DNA of 64,000 nucleotides, from NCBI RefSeq assembly GCF_052324685.1, contig NW_027506978.1, forward strand, positions 248,001 to 312,000, written 5' to 3'. The notes under the pieces were generated by a model. The model was not told where the DNA came from, did not search any database, and saw only the letters and a program-made list of their open reading frames with translations. Shown here one piece after another: positions 23,401 through 37,100 of this stretch (its first letter is position 1; every line of letters starts with the position of its first letter). The DNA is from Brachyhypopomus gauderio (Eukaryota; Chordata; Actinopteri; Gymnotiformes; Hypopomidae). A program made the translations under genes and the position numbers.

Positions 23401-26400
23401 TGTAGATTGGTAAAAGTTCTCCCCAGGACTCCGCCCCGGCTCCCCAGGATTCTCCACCGGTTCGCAGTGATGCCGGCTGGGCTTCCCAGGATGCCACACT
23501 CCCAATGACGATGGGTACTACCGCGACAATGGGTACTGCGATGGGTACCATGACATTTTTTTTACTGTAGATTGGTAAAAGTTTTCCCCAGGACTCAGCC
23601 CCGGCTCCCCAGGATTCTGGCCCGGTTCCCAGTGATGCCAGCCAGACTTCCCAGGATGCCACACTCCCAATGACGATGGGTACCACCGCGACGATGGGTA
23701 CTGTGATGGGTACCATGACATTTTTTTTACTGTAGATTGGTAAAAGTTCTCCCCAGGACTCCGCCCCGGCTCCCCAGGATTCTGCACTGGTTCGCAGTGA
23801 TGCCGGCCGGGCTTCCCAGGATGCCACACTCCCAATGACGATGGGTACCACTGCAACGATGGGTACTGCGATGGGTACCATGACATTTTTTTTACTGTAG
23901 ATTGGTAAAAGTTCTCCCCAGGACTCCGCCCTGGCTCCCCAGGATTCTGCCCCAGTTCCCAGTGATGCCGGCCGGGCTTCCCAGGATGCCACACTCCCAA
24001 TGACGATGGGTACCACCGCGACGATGGGTACTGCGATGGGTACCATGACATTTTTTTTACTGTAGATTGGTAAAAGTTCTCCCCAGGACTCCGCCCCGGC
24101 TCCCCAGGATTCTCCACCGGTTCGCAGTGATGCCGGCTGGGCTTCCCAGGATGCCACACTCCCAATGACGATGGGTACTACCACGACAATGGGTACTGCG
24201 ATGGGTACCATGACATTTTTTTTACTGTAGATTGGTAAAAGTTCTCCCCAGGACTCCGCCTCGGCTCCCCAGGATTCTGCCTCGATTCTCAGTGATGCCA
24301 TCCGGACTTCCCAGGATGCCACACTCCCAATGACAATGGTATACCACCGCGACGATGGGTACTGTGATAGGTACCATGACATTTTTTTTACTGTAGATTG
24401 GTAAAAGTTCTCCTCAGGACTCCGCCCCGGCTCCCCAGGATTCTGCAGTGGTTCGCAGTGACGCCTGCCAGGCTTCCCAGGATGCCACACTCCCAATGAC
24501 GATGGGTACCACCGCGACGATGGGTACTGCGATGGGTACCATGACATTTTTTTTACTGTAGATGGGTAAAAGTTCTCCCCAGGACTCCGCCCCGGCTCCC
24601 CAGGATTCTGCACTGGTTCGCAGTGACGCCGGCCAGGCTTCCCAGGATGCCACACTCCCAATGACGATGGGTACCACCGCGACGATGGGTACTGCGATGG
24701 GTTCCATGACATTTTTTTACTGTAGATTGGTAAATGTTCTCCCCAAGACTCCGCCCCGGCTCCCCAGGATTCTGCACCGGTTCGCAGTGATGCTGGCCGG
24801 ACTTCCCAGGATGCCACACTCCCAATGACGATGGGTACCACCGCGACGATGGGTACTGAGATGGGTTCCATGACATTTTTTTTACTGTAGATTGGTAAAA
24901 GTTCTCCCCAGGACTCCGCCCCGGCTCCCCAGGATTCTGCCTCGATTCTCAGTGATGCCAGCCGGACTTCCCAGGATGCCACACTCCCAATGACAATGGG
25001 TACCACTGCGACGATGGGTACTGTGATGGGTACCATGACATTTTTTTTACTGTAGATTGGTAAAAGTTCTCCTCAGGACTTTGCCCCGGCTCCCCAGGAT
25101 TCTGCAGTGGTTCGCAGTGACACCTGCCAGGCTTCCCAGGATGCCACACTCCCAATGACGATGGGTACCACCGCGATGATGGGTACTGCGATGGGTACCA
25201 TGACATTTTTTTTACTGTAGATTGGTAAATGTTCTCCCCAGGACTCCGCCTCGGCTCCCCAGGATTCTGCCTCGATTCTCAGTGATGCTGGCCGGACTTC
25301 CCAGGATGCCACACTCCCAATGACGATGGGTACCACCGCGACGATGGGTACTGCGATGGGTACCATGACATTTTTTTTACTGTAGATTGGTAAAAGTTCT
25401 CCCCAGGACTCCGCCCCGGCTCCCCAGGATTCTCCACCGGTTCGCAGTGATGCCGGCTGGGCTTCCCAGGATGCCACACTCCCAATGACGATGGGTACTA
25501 CCGCGACAATGGGTACTGCGATGGGTACCATGACATTTTTTTTACTGTAGATTGGTAAAAGTTTTCCCCAGGACTCAGCCCCGGCTCCCCAGGATTCTGG
25601 CCCGGTTCCCAGTGATGCCAGCCAGACTTCCCAGGATGCCACACTCCCAATGACGATGGGTACCACCGCGACGATGGGTACTGTGATGGGTACCATGACA
25701 TTTTTTTTACTGTAGATTGGTAAAAGTTCTCCCCAGGACTCCGCCCCGGCTCCCCAGGATTCTGCACTGGTTCGCAGTGATGCCGGCCGGGCTTCCCAGG
25801 ATGCCACACTCCCAATGACGATGGGTACCACTGCAACGATGGGTACTGCGATGGGTACCATGACATTTTTTTTACTGTAGATTGGTAAAAGTTATCCCCA
25901 GGACTCCGCCCCGGCTCCCCAGGATTCTGCACTGGTTCGCAGTTATGCCGGCCAGGCTTCCCAGGATGCCACACTCCCAATGACGATGGGTACCACCGCG
26001 ACGATGGGTACTGCGATGGGTACCATAACATTTTTTTTACTGTAGATTGGTAAAAGTTCTCCCCAGGACTCCGCCTCGGCTCCCCAGGATTCTGCCTCGA
26101 TTCTCAGTGATGCCATCCGGACTTCCCAGGATGCCACACTCCCAATGACAATGGGTACCACCGCGACGATGGGTACTGTGATAGGTACCATGACATTTTT
26201 TTTACTGTAGATTGGTAAAAGTTCTCCTCAGGACTCCGCCCCGGCTCCCCAGGATTCTGCAGTGGTTCGCAGTGACGCCTGCCAGGCTTCCCAGGATGCC
26301 ACACTCCCAATGACGATGGGTACCACCGTGACGATGGGTACTGCGATGGGTACCATGACATTTTTTTTACTGTAGATGGGTAAAAGTTCTCCCCAGGACT

Positions 26401-28850
26401 CCGCCCCGGCTCCCCAGGATTCTGCACTGGTTCGCAGTGACGCCGGCCAGGCTTCCCAGGATGCCACACTCCCAATGACGATGGGTACCACCGCGACAAT
26501 GGGTACTGCGATGGGTTCCATGACATTTTTTTACTGTAGATTGGTAAATGTTCTCCCCAAGACTCCGCCCCGGCTCCCCAGGATTCTGCACCGGTTCGCA
26601 GTGACACCGGCCGGGCTTCCCAGGATGCCACACTCCCAATGACGATGGGTACCACCGCGACGATGGGTACTGAGATGGGTTCCATGACATTTTTTTACTG
26701 TAGATTGGTAAAAGTTCTCCCCAGGACTCCGCCCCGGCTCCCCAGGATTCTGCCTCGATTCTCAGTGATGCCAGCCGGACTTCCCAGGATGCCACACTCC
26801 CAATGACAATGGGTACCACCGCGACGATGGGTACTGTGATGGGTACCATGACATTTTTTTTACTGTAGATTGGTAAAAGTTCTCCTCAGGACTTTGCCCC
26901 GGCTCTCCAGGATTCTGCAGTGGTTCGCAGTGACACCTGCCAGGCTTCCCAGGATGCCACACTCCCAATGACGATGGGTACCACCGCGATGATGGGTACT
27001 GCGATGGGTACCATGACATTTTTTTACTGTAGATTGGTAAATGTTCTCCCCAGGACTCCGCCTCGGCTCCCCAGGATTCTGCCTCGATTCTCAGTGACGC
27101 CTGCCAGGCTTCCCAGGATGCCACACTCCCAATGACGATGGGTACCACCGCGACGATGGGTACTGCGATGGGTTCCATGACATTTTTTACTGTAGATGGG
27201 TAAAAGTTCTCCCCAGGACTCCGCCCCGGCTCCCCAGGATTCTGCACTGGTTCGCAGTGACGCCGGCCAGGCTTCCCAGGATGCCACACTCCCAATGACG
27301 ATGGGTACCACCGCGACGATGGGTACTGCGATGGGTACCATGACAATTTTTTTACTGTAGATTGGTAAAAGTTATCCGCAGGACTCCGCCCCGGCTCCCC
27401 AGGATTCTGCCTCGATTCTCAGTTATGTCGACCGGACTTCCCAGGATGCCACACTCCCAATGACGATGGGTACCACCGCGACGATGGGTACTGCGATGGG
27501 TACCATGACATTTTTTTTACTGTAGATTGGTAAAAGTTCTCCCCAAGACTCCGCCCCGGCTCCCCAGGATTCTGCACCGGTTCGCAGTGACGCCTGCCAG
27601 GCTTCCCAGGATGCCACACTCCCAATGACGATGGGTACCACCGCGACGATGGGTACTGCGATGGGTTCCATGACATTTTTTACTGTAGATGGGTAAAAGT
27701 TCTCCCCAGGACTCCGCCCCGGCTCCCCAGGATTCTGCACTGGTTCGCAGTGACGCCGGCCAGGCTTCCCAGGATGCCACACTCCCAATGACGATGGGTA
27801 CCACCGCGACGATGGGTACTGCGATGGGTACCATGACAATTTTTTTACTGTAGATTGGTAAAAGTTATCCGCAGGACTCCGCCCCGGCTCCCCAGGATTC
27901 TGCCTCGATTCTCAGTTATGTCGACCGGACTTCCCAGGATGCCACACTCCCAATGACGATGGGTACCACCGCGACGATGGGTACTGCGATGGGTACCATG
28001 ACATTTTTTTTACTGTAGATTGGTAAAAGTTCTCCCCAGGACTCCGCCCTGGCTCCCCAGGATTCTGCCCCAGTTCCCAGTGATGCCGGCCGGGCTTCCC
28101 AGGATGCCACACTCCCAATGACGATGGGTACCACCGCGACGATGGGTACTGCGATGGGTACCATGACATTTTTTTTACTGTACATGGGTAAAAGTTCTCC
28201 CCAGGACTCCGCCCCGGCTCCCCAGGATTCTGCACTGGTTCGCAGTGACGCCGGCCAGGCTTCCCAGGATGCCACACTCCCAATGACGATGGGTACCACC
28301 GCGACGATGGGTACTGCGATGGGTTCCATGACATTTTTTTACTGTAGATTGGTAAATGTTCTCCCCAAGACTCCGCCCCGGCTCCCCAGGATTCTGCACC
28401 GGTTCGCAGTGACGCCGGCCGGGCTTCCCAGGATGCCACACTCCCAATGACGATGGGTACCACCGCGACGATGGGTACTGAGATGGGTTCCATGACATTT
28501 TTTTTACTGTAGATTGGTAAAAGTTCTCCCCAGGACTCCGCCCCGGCTCCCCAGGATTCTGCCTCGATTCTCAGTGATGCCAGCCGGACTTCCCAGGATG
28601 CCACACTCCCAATGACAATGGGTACCACTGCGACGATGGGTACTGTGATGGGTACCATGACATTTTTTTTACTGTAGATTGGTAAAAGTTCTCCTCAGGA
28701 CTTTGCCCCGGCTCCCCAGGATTCTGCAGTGGTTCGCAGTGACACCTGCCAGGCTTCCCAGGATGCCACACTCCCAATGACGATGGGTACCACCGCGATG
28801 ATGGGTACTGCGATGGGTACCATGACATTTTTTTTACTGTAGATTGGTAA
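20421..28850. repeat. 8.4-kb duplicated satellite block, copy 1
   Basis: About 8,430 bp match 31132-39561 at a constant offset of 10,711 bp, so no net length difference arises inside. Only isolated substitutions were noticed, for example GGCTACC near 21205 against GGGTACC in copy 2, and a changed base in ACTGTAG near 35597. At the left edge ATAACA becomes ATGACA; at the right edge GTAAAAG against GTAAATG ends the match. Confidence 0.85.
21925..25885. repeat. 12-monomer higher-order repeat (1,980 bp), two copies
   Basis: About 21925-23905 is repeated at an offset of 1,980 bp. Both copies carry the unusual AATGGTATACCACC variant near 22357 and 24337. The pair is itself contained in the larger duplication at an offset of 10,711 bp. 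Confidence 0.8.
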
Positions 28851-31131
28851 AAGTTCTCCCCAGGACTCCGCCTCGGCTCCCCAGGATTCTGCCTCGATTC
28901 TCAGTGATGCCATCTGGACTTCCCAGGATGCCACACTCCCAATGACAATGGGTACCACCGCGACGATGGGTACTGTGATAGGTACCATGACATTTTTTTT
29001 ACTGTAGATTGGTAAAAGTTCTCCTCAGGACTCCGCCCCGGCTCCCCAGGATTCTGCAGTGGTTCGCAGTGACGCCTGCCAGGCTTCCCAGGATGCCACA
29101 CTCCCAATGACGATGGGTACCACCGCGACGATGGGTACTGCGATGGGTACCATGACATTTTTTTTACTGTAGATTGGTAAATGTTCTCCCCAGGACTCCG
29201 CCTCGGCTCCCCAGGATTCTGCCTCGATTCTCAGTGATGCTGGCCGGACTTCCCAGGATGCCACACTCCCAATGACGATGGGTACCACCGCGACGATGGG
29301 TACTGCGATGGGTACCATGACATTTTTTTTACTGTAGATTGGTAAAAGTTCTCCCCAGGACTCCGCCTCGGCTCCCCAGGATTCTGCCTCGATTCTCAGT
29401 GATGCCATCTGGACTTCCCAGGATGCCCCACTCCCAATGACAATGGGTACCACCGCGACGATGGGTACTGTGATAGGTACCATGACATTTTTTTTACTGT
29501 AGATTGGTAAAAGTTCTCCTCAGGACTCCGCCCCGGCTCCCCAGGATTCTGCAGTGGTTCGCAGTGACGCCTGCCAGGCTTCCCAGGATGCCACACTCCC
29601 AATGACGATGGGTACCACCGCGACGATGGGTACTGCGATGGGTACCATGACATTTTTTTTACTGTAGATGGGTAAAAGTTCTCCCCAGGACTCCGCCCCG
29701 GCTCCCCAGGATTCTGCACTGGTTCGCAGTGACGCCGGCCAGGCTTCCCAGGATGCCACACTCCCAATGACGATGGGTACCACCGCGACGATGGGTACTG
29801 CGATGGGTTCCATGACATTTTTTTACTGTAGATTGGTAAATGTTCTCCCCAAGACTCCGCCCCGGCTCCCCAGGATTCTGCACCGGTTCGCAGTGACGCC
29901 AGCCGGGCTTCCCAGGATGCCACACTCCCAATGACGATGGGTACCACCGCGACGATGGGTACTGAGATGGGTTCCATGACATTTTTTTTACTGTAGATTG
30001 GTAAAAGTTCTCCCCAGGACTCCGCCCCGGCTCCCCAGGATTCTGCCTCGATTCTCAGTGATGCCAGCCGGACTTCCCAGGATGCCACACTCCCAATGAC
30101 AATGGGTACCACCGCGACGATGGGTACTGTGATGGGTACCATGACATTTTTTTTACTGTAGATTGGTAAAAGTTCTCCTCAGGACTTTGCCCCGGCTCCC
30201 CAGGATTCTGCAGTGGTTCGCAGTGACACCTGCCAGGCTTCCCAGGATGCCACACTCCCAATGACGATGGGTACCACCGCGATGATGGGTACTGCGATGT
30301 GTACCATGACATTTTTTTTACTGTAGATTGGTAAATGTTCTCCCCAGGACTCCGCCTCGGCTCCCCAGGATTCTGCCTCAATTCTCAGTGATGCTGGCCG
30401 GACTTCCCAGGATGCCACACTCCCAATGACGATGGGTACCACCGCGACGATGGGTACTGCGATGGGTACCATGACATTTTTTTACTGTAGATTGGTAAAA
30501 GTTATCCCCAGGACTCCGCCCTGGCTCCCCAGGATTCTGCCCCAGTTCCCAGTGATGCCGGCCGGGCTTCCCAGGATGCCACACTCCCAATGACGATGGG
30601 TACCACCGCGACGATGGGTACTGCGATGGGTACCATGACATTTTTTTTACTGTAGATTGGTAAATGTTCTCCCCAGGACTTCGCCTCGGCTCCCCAGGAT
30701 TCTGCCTCGATTCTCAGTGATGCTGGCCGGACTTCCCAGGATGCCACACTCCCAATGACGATGGGTACCACCGCGACGATGGGTACTGCGATGGGTACCA
30801 TGACATTTTTTTTACTGTAGATTGGTAAAAGTTCTCCCCAGGACTCCGCCCTGGCTCCCCAGGATTCTGCCCCAGTTCCCAGTGATGCCGGCCGGGCTTC
30901 CCAGGATGCCACACTCCCAATGACGATGGGTACCACCGCGACGATGGGTACTGCGATGGGTACCATGACATTTTTTTTACTGTAGATTGGTAAAAGTTCT
31001 CCCCAGGACTCCGCCCCGGCTCCCCAGGATTCTCCACCGGTTCGCAGTGATGCCGGCTGGGCTTCCCAGGATGCCACACTCCCAATGACGATGGGTACTA
31101 CCACGACAATGGGTACTGCGATGGGTACCAT

Positions 31132-34100
31132 GACATTTTTTTTACTGTAGATTGGTAAAAGTTCTCCCCAGGACTCCGCCTCGGCTCCCCAGGATTCTGC
31201 CTCGATTCTCAGTGATGCCATCCGGACTTCCCAGGATGCCACACTCCCAATGACAATGGGTACCACCGCGACGATGGGTACTGTGATAGGTACCATGACA
31301 TTTTTTTTACTGTAGATTGGTAAAAGTTCTCCTCAGGACTCCGCCCCGGCTCCCCAGGATTCTGCAGTGGTTCGCAGTGACGCCTGCCAGGCTTCCCAGG
31401 ATGCCACACTCCCAATGACGATGGGTACCACCGCGACGATGGGTACTGCGATGGGTACCATGACATTTTTTTTACTGTAGATGGGTAAAAGTTCTCCCCA
31501 GGACTCCGCCCCGGCTCCCCAGGATTCTGCACTGGTTCGCAGTGACGCCGGCCAGGCTTCCCAGGATGCCACACTCCCAATGACGATGGGTACCACCGCG
31601 ACAATGGGTACTGCGATGGGTTCCATGACATTTTTTTACTGTAGATTGGTAAATGTTCTCCCCAAGACTCCGCCCCGGCTCCCCAGGATTCTGCACCGGT
31701 TCGCAGTGACGCCGGCCGGGCTTCCCAGGATGCCACACTCCCAATGACGATGGGTACCACCGCGACGATGGGTACTGAGATGGGTTCCATGACATTTTTT
31801 TACTGTAGATTGGTAAAAGTTCTCCCCAGGACTCCGCCCCGGCTCCCCAGGATTCTGCCTCGATTCTCAGTGATGCCAGCCGGACTTCCCAGGATGCCAC
31901 ACTCCCAATGACAATGGGTACCACCGCGACGATGGGTACTGTGATGGGTACCATGACATTTTTTTTACTGTAGATTGGTAAAAGTTCTCCTCAGGACTTT
32001 GCCCCGGCTCTCCAGGATTCTGCAGTGGTTCGCAGTGACACCTGCCAGGCTTCCCAGGATGCCACACTCCCAATGACGATGGGTACCACCGCGATGATGG
32101 GTACTGCGATGGGTACCATGACATTTTTTTACTGTAGATTGGTAAATGTTCTCCCCAGGACTCCGCCTCGGCTCCCCAGGATTCTGCCTCAATTCTCAGT
32201 GATGCTGGCCGGACTTCCCAGGATGCCACACTCCCAATGACGATGGGTACCACCGCGACGATGGGTACTGCGATGGGTACCATGACATTTTTTTACTGTA
32301 GATTGGTAAAAGTTATCCCCAGGACTCCGCCCTGGCTCCCCAGGATTCTGCCCCAGTTCCCAGTGATGCCGGCCGGGCTTCCCAGGATGCCACACTCCCA
32401 ATGACGATGGGTACCACCGCGACGATGGGTACTGCGATGGGTACCATGACATTTTTTTTACTGTAGATTGGTAAATGTTCTCCCCAGGACTTCGCCTCGG
32501 CTCCCCAGGATTCTGCCTCGATTCTCAGTGATGCTGGCCGGACTTCCCAGGATGCCACACTCCCAATGACGATGGGTACCACCGCGACGATGGGTACTGC
32601 GATGGGTACCATGACATTTTTTTTACTGTAGATTGGTAAAAGTTCTCCCCAGGACTCCGCCCTGGCTCCCCAGGATTCTGCCCCAGTTCCCAGTGATGCC
32701 GGCCGGGCTTCCCAGGATGCCACACTCCCAATGACGATGGGTACCACCGCGACGATGGGTACTGCGATGGGTACCATGACATTTTTTTTACTGTAGATTG
32801 GTAAAAGTTCTCCCCAGGACTCCGCCCCGGCTCCCCAGGATTCTCCACCGGTTCGCAGTGATGCCGGCTGGGCTTCCCAGGATGCCACACTCCCAATGAC
32901 GATGGGTACTACCACGACAATGGGTACTGCGATGGGTACCATGACATTTTTTTTACTGTAGATTGGTAAAAGTTCTCCCCAGGACTCCGCCTCGGCTCCC
33001 CAGGATTCTGCCTCGATTCTCAGTGATGCCATCCGGACTTCCCAGGATGCCACACTCCCAATGACAATGGTATACCACCGCGACGATGGGTACTGTGATA
33101 GGTACCATGACATTTTTTTTACTGTAGATTGGTAAAAGTTCTCCTCAGGACTCCGCCCCGGCTCCCCAGGATTCTGCAGTGGTTCGCAGTGACGCCTGCC
33201 AGGCTTCCCAGGATGCCACACTCCCAATGACGATGGGTACCACCGCGACGATGGGTACTGCGATGGGTACCATGACATTTTTTTTACTGTAGATGGGTAA
33301 AAGTTCTCCCCAGGACTCCGCCCCGGCTCCCCAGGATTCTGCACTGGTTCGCAGTGACGCCGGCCAGGCTTCCCAGGATGCCACACTCCCAATGACGATG
33401 GGTACCACCGCGACGATGGGTACTGCGATGGGTTCCATGACATTTTTTTACTGTAGATTGGTAAATGTTCTCCCCAAGACTCCGCCCCGGCTCCCCAGGA
33501 TTCTGCACCGGTTCGCAGTGATGCTGGCCGGACTTCCCAGGATGCCACACTCCCAATGACGATGGGTACCACCGCGACGATGGGTACTGAGATGGGTTCC
33601 ATGACATTTTTTTTACTGTAGATTGGTAAAAGTTCTCCCCAGGACTCCGCCCCGGCTCCCCAGGATTCTGCCTCGATTCTCAGTGATGCCAGCCGGACTT
33701 CCCAGGATGCCACACTCCCAATGACAATGGGTACCACTGCGACGATGGGTACTGTGATGGGTACCATGACATTTTTTTTACTGTAGATTGGTAAAAGTTC
33801 TCCTCAGGACTTTGCCCCGGCTCCCCAGGATTCTGCAGTGGTTCGCAGTGACACCTGCCAGGCTTCCCAGGATGCCACACTCCCAATGACGATGGGTACC
33901 ACCGCGATGATGGGTACTGCGATGGGTACCATGACATTTTTTTTACTGTAGATTGGTAAATGTTCTCCCCAGGACTCCGCCTCGGCTCCCCAGGATTCTG
34001 CCTCGATTCTCAGTGATGCTGGCCGGACTTCCCAGGATGCCACACTCCCAATGACGATGGGTACCACCGCGACGATGGGTACTGCGATGGGTACCATGAC

Positions 34101-37100
34101 ATTTTTTTTACTGTAGATTGGTAAAAGTTCTCCCCAGGACTCCGCCCCGGCTCCCCAGGATTCTCCACCGGTTCGCAGTGATGCCGGCTGGGCTTCCCAG
34201 GATGCCACACTCCCAATGACGATGGGTACTACCGCGACAATGGGTACTGCGATGGGTACCATGACATTTTTTTTACTGTAGATTGGTAAAAGTTTTCCCC
34301 AGGACTCAGCCCCGGCTCCCCAGGATTCTGGCCCGGTTCCCAGTGATGCCAGCCAGACTTCCCAGGATGCCACACTCCCAATGACGATGGGTACCACCGC
34401 GACGATGGGTACTGTGATGGGTACCATGACATTTTTTTTACTGTAGATTGGTAAAAGTTCTCCCCAGGACTCCGCCCCGGCTCCCCAGGATTCTGCACTG
34501 GTTCGCAGTGATGCCGGCCGGGCTTCCCAGGATGCCACACTCCCAATGACGATGGGTACCACTGCAACGATGGGTACTGCGATGGGTACCATGACATTTT
34601 TTTTACTGTAGATTGGTAAAAGTTCTCCCCAGGACTCCGCCCTGGCTCCCCAGGATTCTGCCCCAGTTCCCAGTGATGCCGGCCGGGCTTCCCAGGATGC
34701 CACACTCCCAATGACGATGGGTACCACCGCGACGATGGGTACTGCGATGGGTACCATGACATTTTTTTTACTGTAGATTGGTAAAAGTTCTCCCCAGGAC
34801 TCCGCCCCGGCTCCCCAGGATTCTCCACCGGTTCGCAGTGATGCCGGCTGGGCTTCCCAGGATGCCACACTCCCAATGACGATGGGTACTACCACGACAA
34901 TGGGTACTGCGATGGGTACCATGACATTTTTTTTACTGTAGATTGGTAAAAGTTCTCCCCAGGACTCCGCCTCGGCTCCCCAGGATTCTGCCTCGATTCT
35001 CAGTGATGCCATCCGGACTTCCCAGGATGCCACACTCCCAATGACAATGGTATACCACCGCGACGATGGGTACTGTGATAGGTACCATGACATTTTTTTT
35101 ACTGTAGATTGGTAAAAGTTCTCCTCAGGACTCCGCCCCGGCTCCCCAGGATTCTGCAGTGGTTCGCAGTGACGCCTGCCAGGCTTCCCAGGATGCCACA
35201 CTCCCAATGACGATGGGTACCACCGCGACGATGGGTACTGCGATGGGTACCATGACATTTTTTTTACTGTAGATGGGTAAAAGTTCTCCCCAGGACTCCG
35301 CCCCGGCTCCCCAGGATTCTGCACTGGTTCGCAGTGACGCCGGCCAGGCTTCCCAGGATGCCACACTCCCAATGACGATGGGTACCACCGCGACGATGGG
35401 TACTGCGATGGGTTCCATGACATTTTTTTACTGTAGATTGGTAAATGTTCTCCCCAAGACTCCGCCCCGGCTCCCCAGGATTCTGCACCGGTTCGCAGTG
35501 ATGCTGGCCGGACTTCCCAGGATGCCACACTCCCAATGACGATGGGTACCACCGCGACGATGGGTACTGAGATGGGTTCCATGACATTTTTTTTAATGTA
35601 GATTGGTAAAAGTTCTCCCCAGGACTCCGCCCCGGCTCCCCAGGATTCTGCCTCGATTCTCAGTGATGCCAGCCGGACTTCCCAGGATGCCACACTCCCA
35701 ATGACAATGGGTACCACTGCGACGATGGGTACTGTGATGGGTACCATGACATTTTTTTTACTGTAGATTGGTAAAAGTTCTCCTCAGGACTTTGCCCCGG
35801 CTCCCCAGGATTCTGCAGTGGTTCGCAGTGACACCTGCCAGGCTTCCCAGGATGCCACACTCCCAATGACGATGGGTACCACCGCGATGATGGGTACTGC
35901 GATGGGTACCATGACATTTTTTTTACTGTAGATTGGTAAATGTTCTCCCCAGGACTCCGCCTCGGCTCCCCAGGATTCTGCCTCGATTCTCAGTGATGCT
36001 GGCCGGACTTCCCAGGATGCCACACTCCCAATGACGATGGGTACCACCGCGACGATGGGTACTGCGATGGGTACCATGACATTTTTTTTACTGTAGATTG
36101 GTAAAAGTTCTCCCCAGGACTCCGCCCCGGCTCCCCAGGATTCTCCACCGGTTCGCAGTGATGCCGGCTGGGCTTCCCAGGATGCCACACTCCCAATGAC
36201 GATGGGTACTACCGCGACAATGGGTACTGCGATGGGTACCATGACATTTTTTTTACTGTAGATTGGTAAAAGTTTTCCCCAGGACTCAGCCCCGGCTCCC
36301 CAGGATTCTGGCCCGGTTCCCAGTGATGCCAGCCAGACTTCCCAGGATGCCACACTCCCAATGACGATGGGTACCACCGCGACGATGGGTACTGTGATGG
36401 GTACCATGACATTTTTTTTACTGTAGATTGGTAAAAGTTCTCCCCAGGACTCCGCCCCGGCTCCCCAGGATTCTGCACTGGTTCGCAGTGATGCCGGCCG
36501 GGCTTCCCAGGATGCCACACTCCCAATGACGATGGGTACCACTGCAACGATGGGTACTGCGATGGGTACCATGACATTTTTTTTACTGTAGATTGGTAAA
36601 AGTTATCCCCAGGACTCCGCCCCGGCTCCCCAGGATTCTGCACTGGTTCGCAGTTATGCCGGCCAGGCTTCCCAGGATGCCACACTCCCAATGACGATGG
36701 GTACCACCGCGACGATGGGTACTGCGATGGGTACCATAACATTTTTTTTACTGTAGATTGGTAAAAGTTCTCCCCAGGACTCCGCCTCGGCTCCCCAGGA
36801 TTCTGCCTCGATTCTCAGTGATGCCATCCGGACTTCCCAGGATGCCACACTCCCAATGACAATGGGTACCACCGCGACGATGGGTACTGTGATAGGTACC
36901 ATGACATTTTTTTTACTGTAGATTGGTAAAAGTTCTCCTCAGGACTCCGCCCCGGCTCCCCAGGATTCTGCAGTGGTTCGCAGTGACGCCTGCCAGGCTT
37001 CCCAGGATGCCACACTCCCAATGACGATGGGTACCACCGTGACGATGGGTACTGCGATGGGTACCATGACATTTTTTTTACTGTAGATGGGTAAAAGTTC

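Noticed and set aside
23093-25036. Minus-strand open frame of 647 codons made of 55-residue hydrophobic repeats (MVPIAVPIVAVVPIVIG), with many shorter relatives across 9.7-53.4 kb
   Set aside because: A 165-bp period is a multiple of three, so any stop-free frame stays open. Frames switch whenever the T run changes length, all three minus frames take turns, and no unique start, end or domain exists.
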